A stretch of DNA of 64,000 nucleotides from Archilochus colubris (Eukaryota; Chordata; Aves; Apodiformes; Trochilidae): assembly GCA_023079485.1 (NCBI GenBank), contig CM041083.1, positions 141,497,052-141,561,051 on the forward strand, read 5' to 3'. Position numbers and translations under genes: made by a program. The notes under the pieces are model-generated. The model searched no databases. It saw only the letters and a list, made by a program, of their open reading frames with translations, and was not told the DNA's origin. Of this stretch, positions 46,539 to 59,400 are shown piece after piece (position 1 is the stretch's first letter; every line of letters starts with the position of its first letter).

Positions 46539-49500
46539 CTAAGTTTGGAGGAGGAAAGAAGAAAAGAAGAGCAAGTTTACTTAAAAATACAAATTAAAAC
46601 TTCGCTTGTTCTCTCACTCAAAAAAAATAGTTAAAAACTAGTTAAAAACCCCAACCAAACAAAAACCAAGTATCTTGAGTTCTTTGTGCAGAATCTTCAT
46701 CTAAGTATCTTAAATAAAGATATACTATATACCATTGGAAAGAGGCAGCAGTTCCAAATATGGTCCACAGAGCTTCAAACCACATTCAAATAATGAATTC
46801 TTCTTTGTCACAAAAGACAGTTCATATGTTTCTTGCACAGAGATTATTTCAAGAGGAAAATAACCCCCTCTGATTCTTCATTGTTGTGTTGCTGACATAA
46901 TTCCTCCTTCATGCTGCTGTCAGCATAATTTCAGGATCAAACCAAAAATTGTTTTCCTTTTGCATCTGCTTTTCACCTTCTGTTTGAATTGTCTTCTTAC
47001 TCATGGATATTTAAAATTCCTTAAAACTCAGGTCCTTCACATCATTCCAGGACACTGCTCTGCACATCTGAAATCCTCACATGCCTCCAGGTTGCAAACT
47101 TGTTCCCAGGTGCATTTTTACACTCAGTGAAACAAAAAATCCCTACAGCCTTTAAAGATCCCAAATCAGAGAGGAGAAAAATGAGATCAGATGCACTTCT
47201 CTGGAATGGAAACATCTGTGAGAGAGATCCTGCTCCAACCCTTGCATATGGGTGACCTTTCTGTTTTGCCTGTGCTCAGCTGCTTGTGCTACTGAGTCCC
47301 TGTGAAGGGATCTGCTCCTGTTTTGTAATTCCCCATCTAAGCCAATTGTGCAATGCCAGCAGCAGCCCTTGCCAGCCAATCACAATCAAAATGAAAACGA
47401 CAGGCAAATACAAGGCAGAAGGGCTTGGATTTATTATTTTCCCATATACTGGGTCCTTTTTAATATATGTGCTGCTTTTCCAGTCCAGATAGCAATTTAC
47501 TGCAAGGTCTACTGCCTGCACTGTGTGACATTTAGAAATCATGTGCACCAATTTGTTATCATCATGCCTTAAAAGACAATATAAAAATCAACACAGTAGA
47601 ATGTCAGGATCTCTTATTCCAGACTGCTGAATCATGAAAACACCAGCTTTGCTTTACAAGATTATCATTACAAGTATATTTACAAGATTATTATATGACT
47701 ACAATTATTATTAGCAGTATAATAATAAGAGGATACTGAGAAGGATGAGGAACACAGGTGCCTAGCTATGTCATTTTTAGCTACTCTTCAAATTTAAACC
47801 TGACTCAGAGACTAGTCCCTCTCTTTTACAAACTGTAATATCTCTCAAATTAACAGATGAAATATTTAGGGGGGAACATGAATACTGATAAAAAATGCAA
47901 AGGAACACTTGCTTTCTTTCAAAAGAAGCTAAGAAGTCATTTTTCATGGAAGACCCTAAGAAATGACCCCTCACTGCCCACATTCAGAGCATGTTACTTA
48001 ACTCTTGCCTCTGGGTTAGCACGACACTGACAAACAACATCAGAGGACTTGCCTTGTAAGCCTGCATAACCCTTGCAAATGTGGCTTTATATTAGCAATA
48101 TGCTTCCCACTACAGTAAATTTCCATGATTTTTTAAAGCTTCCCCTCTCCCTTCTCCTTCTGTATTTGAAAGGCAAAAGGAAGAGAGAGATCCATACTGT
48201 TCCCCATTTCAGGTTCCCACTATTTTAAGTTTTATTGAGTGAGCAGAATAAAATGCCAATTACAAGCATGTTCCATGATAGTGAGGCAGCAAAACAAACT
48301 CCTTGGGTCACACAGCCTAAATGTGGATGAATGGAGTGAAAAAGGTAGTACAACTGTTCCCACAGCAGTTCAGGTGGATTCTGAAGGGTATTAAGACTCT
48401 TTAGGGGTTATTTCCTTGCTCAGTGTAAGTCCCTAGTAGCCCCAAAATTTCTGCATACTTCAATGGAAGCATAACCTCAGATCCCACAGAGTACCTAAAT
48501 GCAACATCTGTATCACATTTCAGGAAATTACTGAAATGTCTGTGTAACAGGAATAAAATTAAAGCTTCTGACTGAGCATAAATCAGCTTTCTCTCCAGGA
48601 GCACAGGGAAAGACAGGATCAGCTGTGATCCTGGAGAAAATCTAGATGGCAGCTCCATACAGTTAATCATCTGCCTCAACACCTGGCAATGAGCAAAGCT
48701 TAATATCATTCTTCTAGAAGAAAAGACAAGACTTACTTAAGCAGAAGAGTTGACAAAGGAAAGCACATCTCTAAGTAGCCCAATAGATGTCTTTAGCTAG
48801 CTGCCTTTTTCCACTGGATAAAAATAGAGGGATCAAACATGTTGGCTGGCTACAAGGTTCAGAATGCAGCTCCCTTCCAGGCTCAGAAATAAAAGCCAGG
48901 ATTCCTCATTGCTGCTAGAGGAGATGCAGTGGCAAAGTCTTGAGCACCTGACTTCAAACCGTTAACACTCCATTAATATAGACTACTTAAAAAAAAATAA
49001 AATTAAATGCTTGGTTCTGAACCAATCACAGGTGGAAAAATACTTGTTATATTGACAAGTCTCATTGCGAAAGGCTGGCTGTGGAGTCTGGAATCCAGCT
49101 CCAGCAAGTCGTAGGCAGGAAACAACAAACCCAACTAAGACATTGTGTACAACAAAGCTGAGAACATTATGAAGACAACAAAGTCATGTATTCAATAAAA
49201 GTAAATACTGGAAACAGGTTTGTGTGCCAGCACATCCTTGCTCTCCTGACCTTCTCTTTCCTGTCACACACACCTGCATGCATACTTACAAGACAACTTC
49301 CCCCCCCCCTCTTTTAGGGCATGAGATGAAGGTTAGCAAGAAAGAATTAAAAGTTCCTTTGGCTCCCGATTTAAGTATAAGCACCAGCTATCCCTCCTTC
49401 CCTCAGCAATGTTTATTACATTCTAAGCAAATACTGATTTCCTCTACCACTTTCTTCATAATTTGGCCAAGAGTTAAGCATTTGGTCTTCTGCTCTGTGT

Positions 49501-52500
49501 CTCATCAGAAGCATGTTCTGACGGACGTGGTCTGTCCTGCTCATCAATCTTTACTCGCCGCCTTCTCCCAGTTGCACTGTACTTTATTGGCTTCATCCAA
49601 GTCTTCTCACTTCTCTGTATCACTCTCCAATAAAATTGTCACCCCCACTGCGTTTGTCTCTCATTCATCCCCTCAGCCACTCAGGTTCCTTGCTGCCTTG
49701 TCCCAAGAACAGCTCAAAAGGACTTGGAGCTTTATTTTTTTTATTATTTTATACTGCCTGGACAAATGACCAGATTTGTTCTCACCACAGCCCTTCCTGA
49801 ATATCACAAACCTCTCATCCTTCAGCCTGAGTCTCCCTTACCCTACATCCCATTCAGTCTCTCAGTGTCTTCCCTCAGGTGGACACTTCTCTTGGCTGTG
49901 GTCCTGCCTGTTGAGTCAGGCTCAGACAGTTTGCATCCCCTGCCTAGTTCTCAACAGGCAGCACTACCACACCACAAGTATTCGTGCTCTCAGCCCTGGC
50001 TCTAGAGCAGCTCATTTGGCAACCACAGAGAAGCCCCAGCTCAGTCCCAGGATGAAGGGGAACATTTTTTACTTGAGTAGCTACCGAGCATCTGTGACCT
50101 GGGATTTAGGCTGATATTTCTCAAGGTATTTCCTTGACACAAAGACCATCATTCTTGTTAAGCATCAAGTCTGAGTCCTTGACCAAAGGATGGAGCCACT
50201 TGAACTTCTCAAACAAAATCCTATTTCAAAATTTGAACAGCACAATGGATTTGTTCACTGTCTTTTTGGGAATAACTCCCCCCTTTGGGTCAAACTTTAA
50301 ACCAAAAACTCAGGTGAGACCACATGAAGGGAAAGAAAATTTGGTAGAGTTGTAAACAACTAGAAACAGCAGACAAGCATAGCAGAAGCACCTGCCTATT
50401 AAGGCTTCTTGACATTTCCCTTACAACCTCTGTTTTCTCTAATGCATTAACTTGTATCCGGTGTACTTTCTGAAACATAATTTATATAAGCTTGTAATTC
50501 ATATTTAGTGTTTCCTTCCTTTGTTTCCCTCCTAACAAAAAACTCCAAACCAAAACAAAAAACCCCCATCATCATGAGATAAGCTCTGTTCTTCTGTTTA
50601 TTCACCAGCACAAAGAACAGAATGTATTTAGCAAGGCAGAGAAACCATTCCTGCTCAGGAAATATGCCTGGCAAACTCACAAAGGCCCGGTCAAAGAAAG
50701 GTAGAAAGGAGGGGAAGGCGAGCAGGGGCCACAGAGGACAGGGGAAAGCACAGCAGAGGGTAGAGAGGCCCTGCCCTACATCTTGGGGAACCAGTGTAGC
50801 ACCATTTGGAGAAGGTGAGAGCAAGGCTGAAGTACCTGCCCAACAACCACCAAGTTCTCCCTGTAGACATGGGGAGGTGAATTTTCCACCTAGTGACTCC
50901 TCAGCTTTAGATTACGGGGACATCTCTCTCTTGTTCCCAAGACTTACGAGGTCATGCACCTGGGAGACAAGGTGGGAAAGCTTACAGTACATAGGACTCA
51001 AGAAAGAAAGTTCCCCCTGGGGTGTGTGGAAGCAGTTACATCTGCAGTTACAGCAGTCATCATCTGAAAGATCCTTGCATTTCTCCAAGGTATGGGTGAT
51101 GACAACTGCTACACAAGTAAGTTCCCATTGCTTCTACACTGCTGTATGAAAGCATTACTCTGCCACAAACAAAACAAAGCAAATCTTCAGGTTCATCACA
51201 GAGACTTCATTGAAATTCTGTGCAGCATTTTAGGTTAAATAACTCCAGTTTAACAGAATTGAATTTCAGTCTTAAAGACTTATTTTATTGGTTGGCTTAA
51301 ACTACACTAAGAATTGTTCCCTACATTGACTACTTCTGCCTGTACATACAAACAGCTGAACAGCTATTTTGACAGCAGGACTTCATCAGTATTCAGTGAA
51401 GAATTACTGCATTAAGCAGAGCACCAAAGCATTGTCTGCAGCAATCTGCATCATAAGCAGCCAAAGCTGTCTTCACATCCCCGGTAACAAATGCTTTTAA
51501 AGTTTATTCACCCTCTGTAGCTCATCACTGATCATGAACTGCACATCAGCAATATGCACACACAGCTTGAAGAGATGAGGGATCTCAGGGTACTCACAAA
51601 TCTTGATCATTTTTTGGCATGCAACACGTAGGCCTGTTTAGGAAGGACTATGGAACTGGCTGCCCACCCATCATGGGCCACACTACTATACTACAAAAGA
51701 ATAAACATCAGAGACACAGTGACAGGCTGGGAATCTAAGGATTGGTAATGCCCATCCTGTCCATGCCATAAAGGTAGAATTGTACAGAAAAAGGTGGAGC
51801 TCAAGCAGGTTCAGCATATACAAGGAGACAGCCCAGTAGCCTAAGCAGATGGGTAAGAATACTCTGAACACCAAGCAGTCTCATCATGCCCCCAGTGATA
51901 AAAACATTTCTAGCAGCTATCATGCTTTGAAGTCAGAACTTAGCCTATATTTAGTCATCAGCAAACAAGCTAGGGTAATCAAAAACAGCATTCTCTTTTA
52001 CTTTGCTTAGGAAAAGGCTATTGGATATCAGATGCTAACTAGGTTATTTTTATTGAAGCTATTTAGGTTATTTTTTCCCACGAGAAACTTTGGATTTCCA
52101 GAGGCATTTCAACAGATTTAGCCTGAGCCACTTCAAAGACAATTTCTCCATCTGTCCTGCCACTGCTAGGAATGACTTTCTGGGGTGTGAGGGGGAGACA
52201 CAAACTCTCTCTTAATCAAAAGTGTCTCACACACTAAATAAAATGAAACTACTAAGGCTATAGCAATGAATAAAAGCAGAGAAAAGCCATCTCCTCAGTG
52301 GCTGTTTACATGCTTTCAAAGACAGCCAGATTATATGGTAATAAACATGGTATTAATCATATTAACAAATCAAGATAGAAATCTCCAGTACAGCAGCTGT
52401 GAAAGAGAATAATTCAGCTAAGCCCTATGACTCTTCATGTTACCAGCTTTATGCTGGCTTCCCAGCAAGGAAAAGGGCATAGAGCCTTGCCCCACATCTC

Positions 52501-54248
52501 CCCACCTTGCATCTCTTAGGTAGGATAACAAAGACTTTGACTTGATCACTCATTAGGTAAGTCCTGGAAAGTGCATTTTTAACTAGTGTAGAAGAACTTA
52601 ATGGTTTATGATTTGACAAAGAAATAAAGCTAAAGTTCAACTGTAGCATTAAACAAAACCCAAATTCAGACACTAAACAGTAGTTAGACTTACAAAAGTT
52701 TAATATTCTTAACATTCTTGCCTGTTTACTATATGCTACTTTGTTCGAAAATGAGTCAATTTATCCACATAATTCCAAAACTAATCCAACAGCTAGGCAT
52801 TTTTAAAAAGAAAGAGGTATATTTGACAAATTCCCCTCATTTTCAAAGGTGTTTTACTTATTAATTTTAAAATGGCTTTGTAACTGATTGATCTTTAAGT
52901 ATTTTAATTTTTTGACAGCTCCTTTCTCAATATCCAAAGTTAGATTAAGGACTTGTTAATGTTGGAAACCAGAGCCACTAGGGAGAAGAAAGTGGTCTTC
53001 ATATTTCTTGAGTGTGATATATCACACTGCAAAGCTTCAGTTTGAAAGCTTCAGATATGACAGGGTTTTTGAGATCATAATACACAGCCTCACTGTAGAA
53101 GGTGTCATTTTAGAGACAACAGGAACTGAAAAAGAACTATAAAACATGAGTTCTGTATTAGACAATGAACTTTCTAGTTTCAATTGCTAAGTGACCCTGT
53201 AGGTTTTACCACAGTATCTGAGCTGATATCTAATACCTCTTTGTAATGCTATTACTGCTTCAGTTGTTATGTGCTTTCTAGAAACTTGCACTTAAATTAG
53301 TACCTAAAAGCATTCAGCTGAATAATAGCCTGAAAAATAAAAAGGTGATAATCCTTTTAACACCAGTCTTACAAATTATATTCCAAATTTGCAATGTAAA
53401 TGTACAAATCATAACAAGATTATAGAACAAAGCCAAGCTGGAAGTGTTCTGAAAGCAGGACCTGCCCACTAACCACACTTGCTGTAACTTGGCAAACTTT
53501 TCTATTTCTAGATATTTTTCTATTTTTATGACAGAAAATTTGAGGTTTGCATTGGTATTGAGACATTGAGATATAATTTAACAACCTGCCATGAAAGTTG
53601 GCTAGACAGAAATTTCTGCCACAACTGTATATGCATGACTGAGATCAAAGAATATTGCACACATCTGAGAACAGAGTTGTCCCTAGCAAGTGTAACATTT
53701 ATGAACATCCAGACAAAGCTCTTTGGGTACCTAGCAAACCTCCTGAGCCCCTAAAGCAAATTGCCATGACATTTGGGCTCCAATTTAAACTCTGTGCCTG
53801 ATATCTCAGTTTGGATTCCTGCAAGAATCATTTTCACTTGAGTTGTGTAACCAGTCTATCAAAGATCAGCTCTTATTCCAGCAAGATTTATGTGAAAAAA
53901 GAGAAATTATGAGTGTGCTCCACTTCTGGCACATGGAATTGCATATGGGACAAAAATGGGAATGCGATGATTAACCACTTCTGCATAATTTTAGATGCAA
54001 ACAGCGATAGATCTGTTGTCTTGGATTTTTGTAACCTGTATTTCTGCTTCATCTGAAAACACTGAAGAAGGCAGCTAATGCAGGAAGTGCAGTTGGGAGG
54101 ACACCTCTGTTCCTTCTGATCTCCTTGGAAAATGATCCACAAAGCACTGACCCAAGGCTCACCACAAGTTTCCTGAGGTGTTGAATTTAAAGACAGTGCC
54201 TGATGGAACAGAAGCCACTGCACTGCATCTTTATGTCTCCATATTCAA
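46539..54248 (-). other. Upstream intron of MCF2L (probable)
   Basis: I searched on the minus strand for the missing CRAL-TRIO and N-terminal exons and found no convincing match. Pyrimidine-rich sequence at 49220-50110 is open on the plus strand for 181 codons, without a known domain. No CpG island or promoter seen. Confidence 0.55.
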
Positions 54249-54966
54249 ATAACAGAATGTTAGGGGCTGGAAGAGACCTCTAGAGACTACCTAGTCCAGT
54301 CCCCTGCCACAGTAGGTTCACTGAGAGCAGGTTGCACAAGATGGCATCAAGGCAGCTTTTGACTCTACCACCTCTCCAGGCAGCCTGTTTCAGTGCTCTG
54401 CCACCCTCAAAGAACAGAAGTTACTGCTCACATTTGGATGGAAGTTCTATGTTCAAGTTTATACCATTCTGCCACTGGACACTACTGAAAAAAGTCAGGC
54501 CCCACCCACCTGATGCATACCCTTTAAGTATTTATAAGCATTTGATAAGATCTCCCTCTTCATAGCCCTTTGCTGTAGCCTCTCCAGAAGATCCCCATCC
54601 TTCTTAAACCAGGCAGCCCAAAACTGGACACAGTACTCAAGATGCAGCCTCACCACGGCAGAGCAGGGAAGGAGGATAACCTCCCTGTGATCTGCTTCTA
54701 ACATTCTTCCTAATGCACCTCGAGGCCACAGGGGCACATCGCTGGCTCATGGTCACCCTGTTGTCCACCAAGACTTCAGGTCTCTTTCCACAGAGCTGCT
54801 TTCCAACAAGTCAGCCCCTAACCTGGATGGTGCATGGGGTTATTCTATTATATACTAGAATATACTATATTCTAGTATATACTAGGTGCAGTGCCCTACA
54901 CTTGTCCTCATTGACTTTTATAAGGTTTCTCTCTGCCTAATTCTCCAGCCTCTCTAGGTCACATTG
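54249..54966 (-). mobile_element. CR1 LINE fragment carrying an inserted palindrome
   Basis: It begins at AGAATGTTAGGGGCTGGAAG and continues through the CR1 body. The minus-strand frame at 54620-54710 gives [20 protein letters not shown], the conserved end of the CR1 reverse transcriptase. About 720 bases. The palindrome at 54849-54881 interrupts it. Confidence 0.93.
54849..54881. repeat. Perfect AT-rich palindrome (16-bp arms, 1-base centre)
   Basis: Left arm 54849-54864, centre C at 54865, right arm 54866-54881. The arms are exact reverse complements built on TATACTAGAATATA. It lies inside the CR1 copy, where other copies have a short CCTGCC-type stretch. Confidence 0.93.
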
Positions 54967-55961
54967 GACATCAGGCATGAAACCTGTCATGTACTGTGTT
55001 TAACTAGTGGGTACTTGTACTAGTACTAGTGAGTACTTGTGCTTCAACAAAAGGCTATTGATCTAGAAGAATTTGTTATTTTTTGTTACTGGGCCCTCTC
55101 ATGGTCAGATGAATGAACTTTGACTGTGGAAGGAAAAACCTACCCAACTCAAATTAAGGTTGACCACTGTTCATGAAGAAATATAGGAAAGAGAAGGAAT
55201 CCCAGCAAAATAAATTTAAAATGAGACAGTTGGAAGTACGGCTATACAAGTGCAGCCTCTAGTGGTCTGTCCGAAAGCACTGCTTGTAAAGTAAAAATTA
55301 TTAAATGTAAAGCACCTGGCTTTATAAAAAGCCTTTCACCTAAATCACTATAAATATAACAACGTGTATACTATTCTTCCATCTTTTTATTCTCCACTGG
55401 AATTCCATGAATAGACAGATTTTAAAATGTACATTCCAAATAAAGCGTTTGATTTCTTCATTTTGATAGTTAATGTCTTCCCTTCAGAGAAGCAAATAAA
55501 GCTGCATGGAGATGAATAAAATCTGAGCCTTTCTGTTGGAGCTGAACCTGTTTCATCATTAGAGAAGGTTCAGATAAGAAATTTGATGGGTTTGCCCTCC
55601 TCCACTGTGCACTTTTTTCCTTTCTTCTCCACGTTCCAGTCAACTGTCCCTAAATCTTTCCCAGCACAGCACTTCTCTCTTCCCATTCCTATTATGCTTG
55701 CTTTTGCTCTCAGCTGTTATTGGTTCAGGCCTTAGGTATGTCTGAAAACACCCATACTGCATGTCAATTTTCTTAGGACCAGGAACAAATCAGATACCCA
55801 AAATTGTATTTTAGGATCTCACAGCAAGCAGGGAAAGTAGAATTCAGGTTAATGTTGCATTGTGAGGTGGTATAAACAAAAAACATGGCAGATTAAATGG
55901 TTATAATTTGCTCATGAGGCAGAAGAGCTGAGCAGAATCACACCGTCTGGAAAAACAACAC

Positions 55962-56400
55962 CATAGAATCATAGAATGGTTTGGGTTGGAAGGGACCTTA
56001 AAGATCATCCAGATCCAACCCCCCTGCATGGGCAGGGACACCTCCCACTGGACCAGATGGCTGAAGACACCATCCAAGCTGGCCTTGAACACTTCCAAAG
56101 AAGGGGAAACCACATCTTCCCTAGGCAACCTGTGCCAGTGTCACAACACACTTAAATTAAATAATTTCTTCCTGATGTCTCTCCTAAATCTCCCCTCTTC
56201 AAGTTTGAAACCATTTCCTCTTGTCCTCTCACTACACACCCATATATAAAGCCCTACCCCAGCTTTCCTGTAGGACCCCTTCAGATATTGGAAAGCTGCT
56301 CTAATGTCACCTCAGAGCCTCCTCTCCTCAGGACTGAACAACTTCCTCAGCCCATTTTCATAGGGGAGCTGCTCTAGCCTGATGATCAGTTTTGCAGCTC
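55962..56400 (-). mobile_element. CR1 LINE 3' fragment
   Basis: CATAGAATCATAGAATGGTT followed by TGGGTTGGAAGGGACCTTAA is an almost perfect match to the avian CR1 3' end. The copy continues to about 56400. The close match at the terminus suggests a relatively young copy. Confidence 0.95.
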
Positions 56401-59400
56401 TAAAATGAAAATGCTGTTTGAAACTTTATAACCATAGGCAGTAGCGCTACATGTGAGGCTGTGTCAATGTGCCAGTAACAGGAGATCTTAAAGGTCAGAC
56501 AAACAGGAGACAAAATAATAAAAGCAAATTCAAAGATCGTGGTCTGAGGGGCTGATAATAATTTAAAACTTGGAAAGTCTCATCCAAACTTCACAATGAC
56601 TGCAGCCCCCAAAGTCAGGCTTGGTTACATGGGGACCTACACCTGATCTGACAATCCTTTATCACCACAGGACTGTGGCAGCAGCAGTTTAGCAGATCTG
56701 CCTGCAAAGAGCCCATAAGGAAGATGGACTAATTTTGGATACGTACTGCTCATGAAGCAAGTGGCAACTCACTGATGACCAGGAGAGGTGCTCTCAAGCC
56801 TTGGTCCAAAGGCAACCAAGGGTCTTTATCCTGCACAGCGGGAAGTCCCTTGAAATGGTGAGATACAGATTCAAACCTTTTTACTTAAGGCATTTTAACA
56901 CTGCTTGTGTTCCTTAGGCACAATAAACAGCATCAGTAAACACTTAAACTAATTTATATAGCAAGCACAGTCACATTTATCTTTTCCTACCTGCTCAGCT
57001 TCAGAGATAGCATCAGTATCTTCCTTCACTGGCCCCTATAGCACTTCATCTCCTATCTTACTCTAGGCCCCCAGATCAGGCTCACTCTCACTTTAGAGCC
57101 AATTTCTCCTTCAAATAAACACATCTGATAGGAGTACAGTAATGCTGGCTATATTCCATCAGATATGCTGACATTCTTTCTGCTCCAAAAAGCTTCTGCT
57201 GTTAGGGGGAAGCTGAGGGAATGTAGCCAGTGTTATAAATAAAAACTAAAGCGTCCAGGCATCATCATCTGCCTGGGCCTGGACATCTGCTTGTGCCACA
57301 TGTGCTGATTTCCTTTCCATGGTATCCATCAGTCTTTTTTTGTGGTAACTTAGCAAGCTTTACCCCACCAAGAAATCCTGCAGACTAAAATCAGAACAGC
57401 TTTGATGAGCTTCTGAAGGTAACAGAAATAATCATTAACAAAGACAATTTTGTAAAAAATTATTAAAAAAAGATAAAATTCAAGGATAATAAGATGGCTT
57501 AACAGATCCTCTTCTAGTGTGCAAAAAACCCTAAAATAAGTTGTTTGTTTTTTTTAAAGAACAGTTTTAATTTTTAAAATGGAAAATACAACTATTGATG
57601 GCTGGAATAGGCCATGGGGTCTTGGACAGTTAAGGATAAAGTTATTAAAAAAGGCAAAAGGCTCCATGTTGTTTAACCTTAAGTAAATATAAGCAACAGA
57701 AAGCTACGTGACCCTCACTCTAGAAATAGTAAGTCAGACTCAATAAAGCATTTTTTACACCTATTCAGAACTACTGTGCTGGAATGGTGCAACAACCATT
57801 AATACCACTGCACAAAGTGATGGTAGAGCCTTATCTCTGGAATGCTGCATGTTCTGTTTTAAAAAGGTGAGTTTACACCTAAATAGGGTGTGTTAAGTAC
57901 TCTGAATTTATGACTGGACTAATGAAAACTCCTGGGTGAGGTCCAGCAGGTTAAATTTACCACCAGACTGTGTGTGCTATGCATACAGAGCCAAATCCTC
58001 TGACCTCTGAAGGTGTATGGTAGGATTTAAAGACAAGGAAGGCTTTACCTGTGCAGGGCTGAATTTTCACCAGGTGAAAATCAAACAAGTGTAAATCGTT
58101 TCAAGCCCAGTAAAAATTTATTTTTTCTAAGTAACGTATTGAGCTTTGGCCTAATCTTGTCAGGTGCTGTATCTGACACATAACTTCAGACTACTCATTA
58201 ACTTTGAGATGTGATGCTCTTCAAACATAAAACTTTACATTTCCTTTCTGCTTCCAGGAACATCTGGCATTTACAAATGTTTGGCAGCTGTGCTCTGAGA
58301 AAGGAAGGGCACAAACAGCATGACATTTTGTTGGAAGTCCCAGGATGTTCTCACTGATGAATTTGAGGGGCTGCCAAGGTAACAGCAGGGTACAGGTTCC
58401 ACATCTTCAGCCTGCATTGTAATCTGACAAAGAGGAGAGTGTGGAAATGAAACACAGCTGACAGGAATAAACTCTGAAGCTGCAAAGCTGCTGCACAGCA
58501 CGGCAGCATGAACAGTCAGGGCGTTTGTTTTTTTGGCACTTATTACTCATTATGTGGTGACGTTCATCCTTGGCACTCTATAAAACAAATGTGGTTAGCT
58601 CCTAGCTAGTGGTGGGCTGCTTGTTTAGTTTGCAGATAAATGAGGACACACGTGTGGCTACCCTCCCACGCTGGCTCTTTGCAAGGAAAGCCTGGACCCT
58701 GAGGGACTTACCAGCTCAAAACATACCATTACCCCCAGCACGGCTGCTCCTGCTTCCAGAGCACCAGTGGTGAATCTGTGTTGAGGGCACTGGGCAGACC
58801 TGAGCTCTGTGCTTTGGGTGCCCCTGGTGCTGAGGCTTGTTAGGTCCAGCAGCACCCAAATTGTGCTGTGGCTCCTCTTTCTGATCCCTGCCTGGTTTAC
58901 CCCATCACACTTTGCTGTGTGAACACTACTGAGTCCTTCTAGGATCTGAAGCCAGAAAGCTTAGCATGGACATTTGGTTTTCAGCCCTCCAGTTAACCTG
59001 GTGCTTTCCCAATGATGGGAAGCTGGTGTAGCTACCGAGGGTCTACCCAAAGCTTAGCAAACCTTAACAACTGAGCTCTCAAACTCTCATGACTTTTGCA
59101 AGTCATCATGTTCTGTTCTGTTACTTGGACAGGATGGCTCCCTATTTTCCAACACCAGGCAGTGCCACAAACAACAGGATTTCTTAGAAGGCCATATTGT
59201 GTCCAAGCATTTGTAAACCATCAGGATCTCAAAGAAGGGGACGTTCTCCTCGGCAGGAAACTGACAAGGACGGCTTTCAAAACAGGAAATTGTCAAACAG
59301 GACAAGTTAACCTGAGATATGCTCAACATCATGCAGGAGGACAGAAGGACATTACAAAGAGAGGCTCAGAATCCAAGTACAAAAGGTCTGTGTATTGTAT

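Noticed and set aside
50622..51149. Plus-strand open frame of 175 codons with a Lys/Gly/Arg-rich start
   Set aside because: No domain, no splice context, no promoter. It is antisense to the MCF2L intron and partly purine-rich.
51421..51640. Minus-strand stretch reading MIKICEYPEIPHLFKLCV and, in another frame, AFVTGDVKTALAAYDADC, which looked like a frameshifted pseudogene
   Set aside because: I could not link it to any family, the frame changes after a stop, and open runs of about 40 codons occur by chance.
56990..57037. Possible small exon reading GPVKEDTDAISEAEQ with a GTAGG donor
   Set aside because: The acceptor lacks a pyrimidine tract and the peptide does not match the expected N-terminal part of MCF2L.
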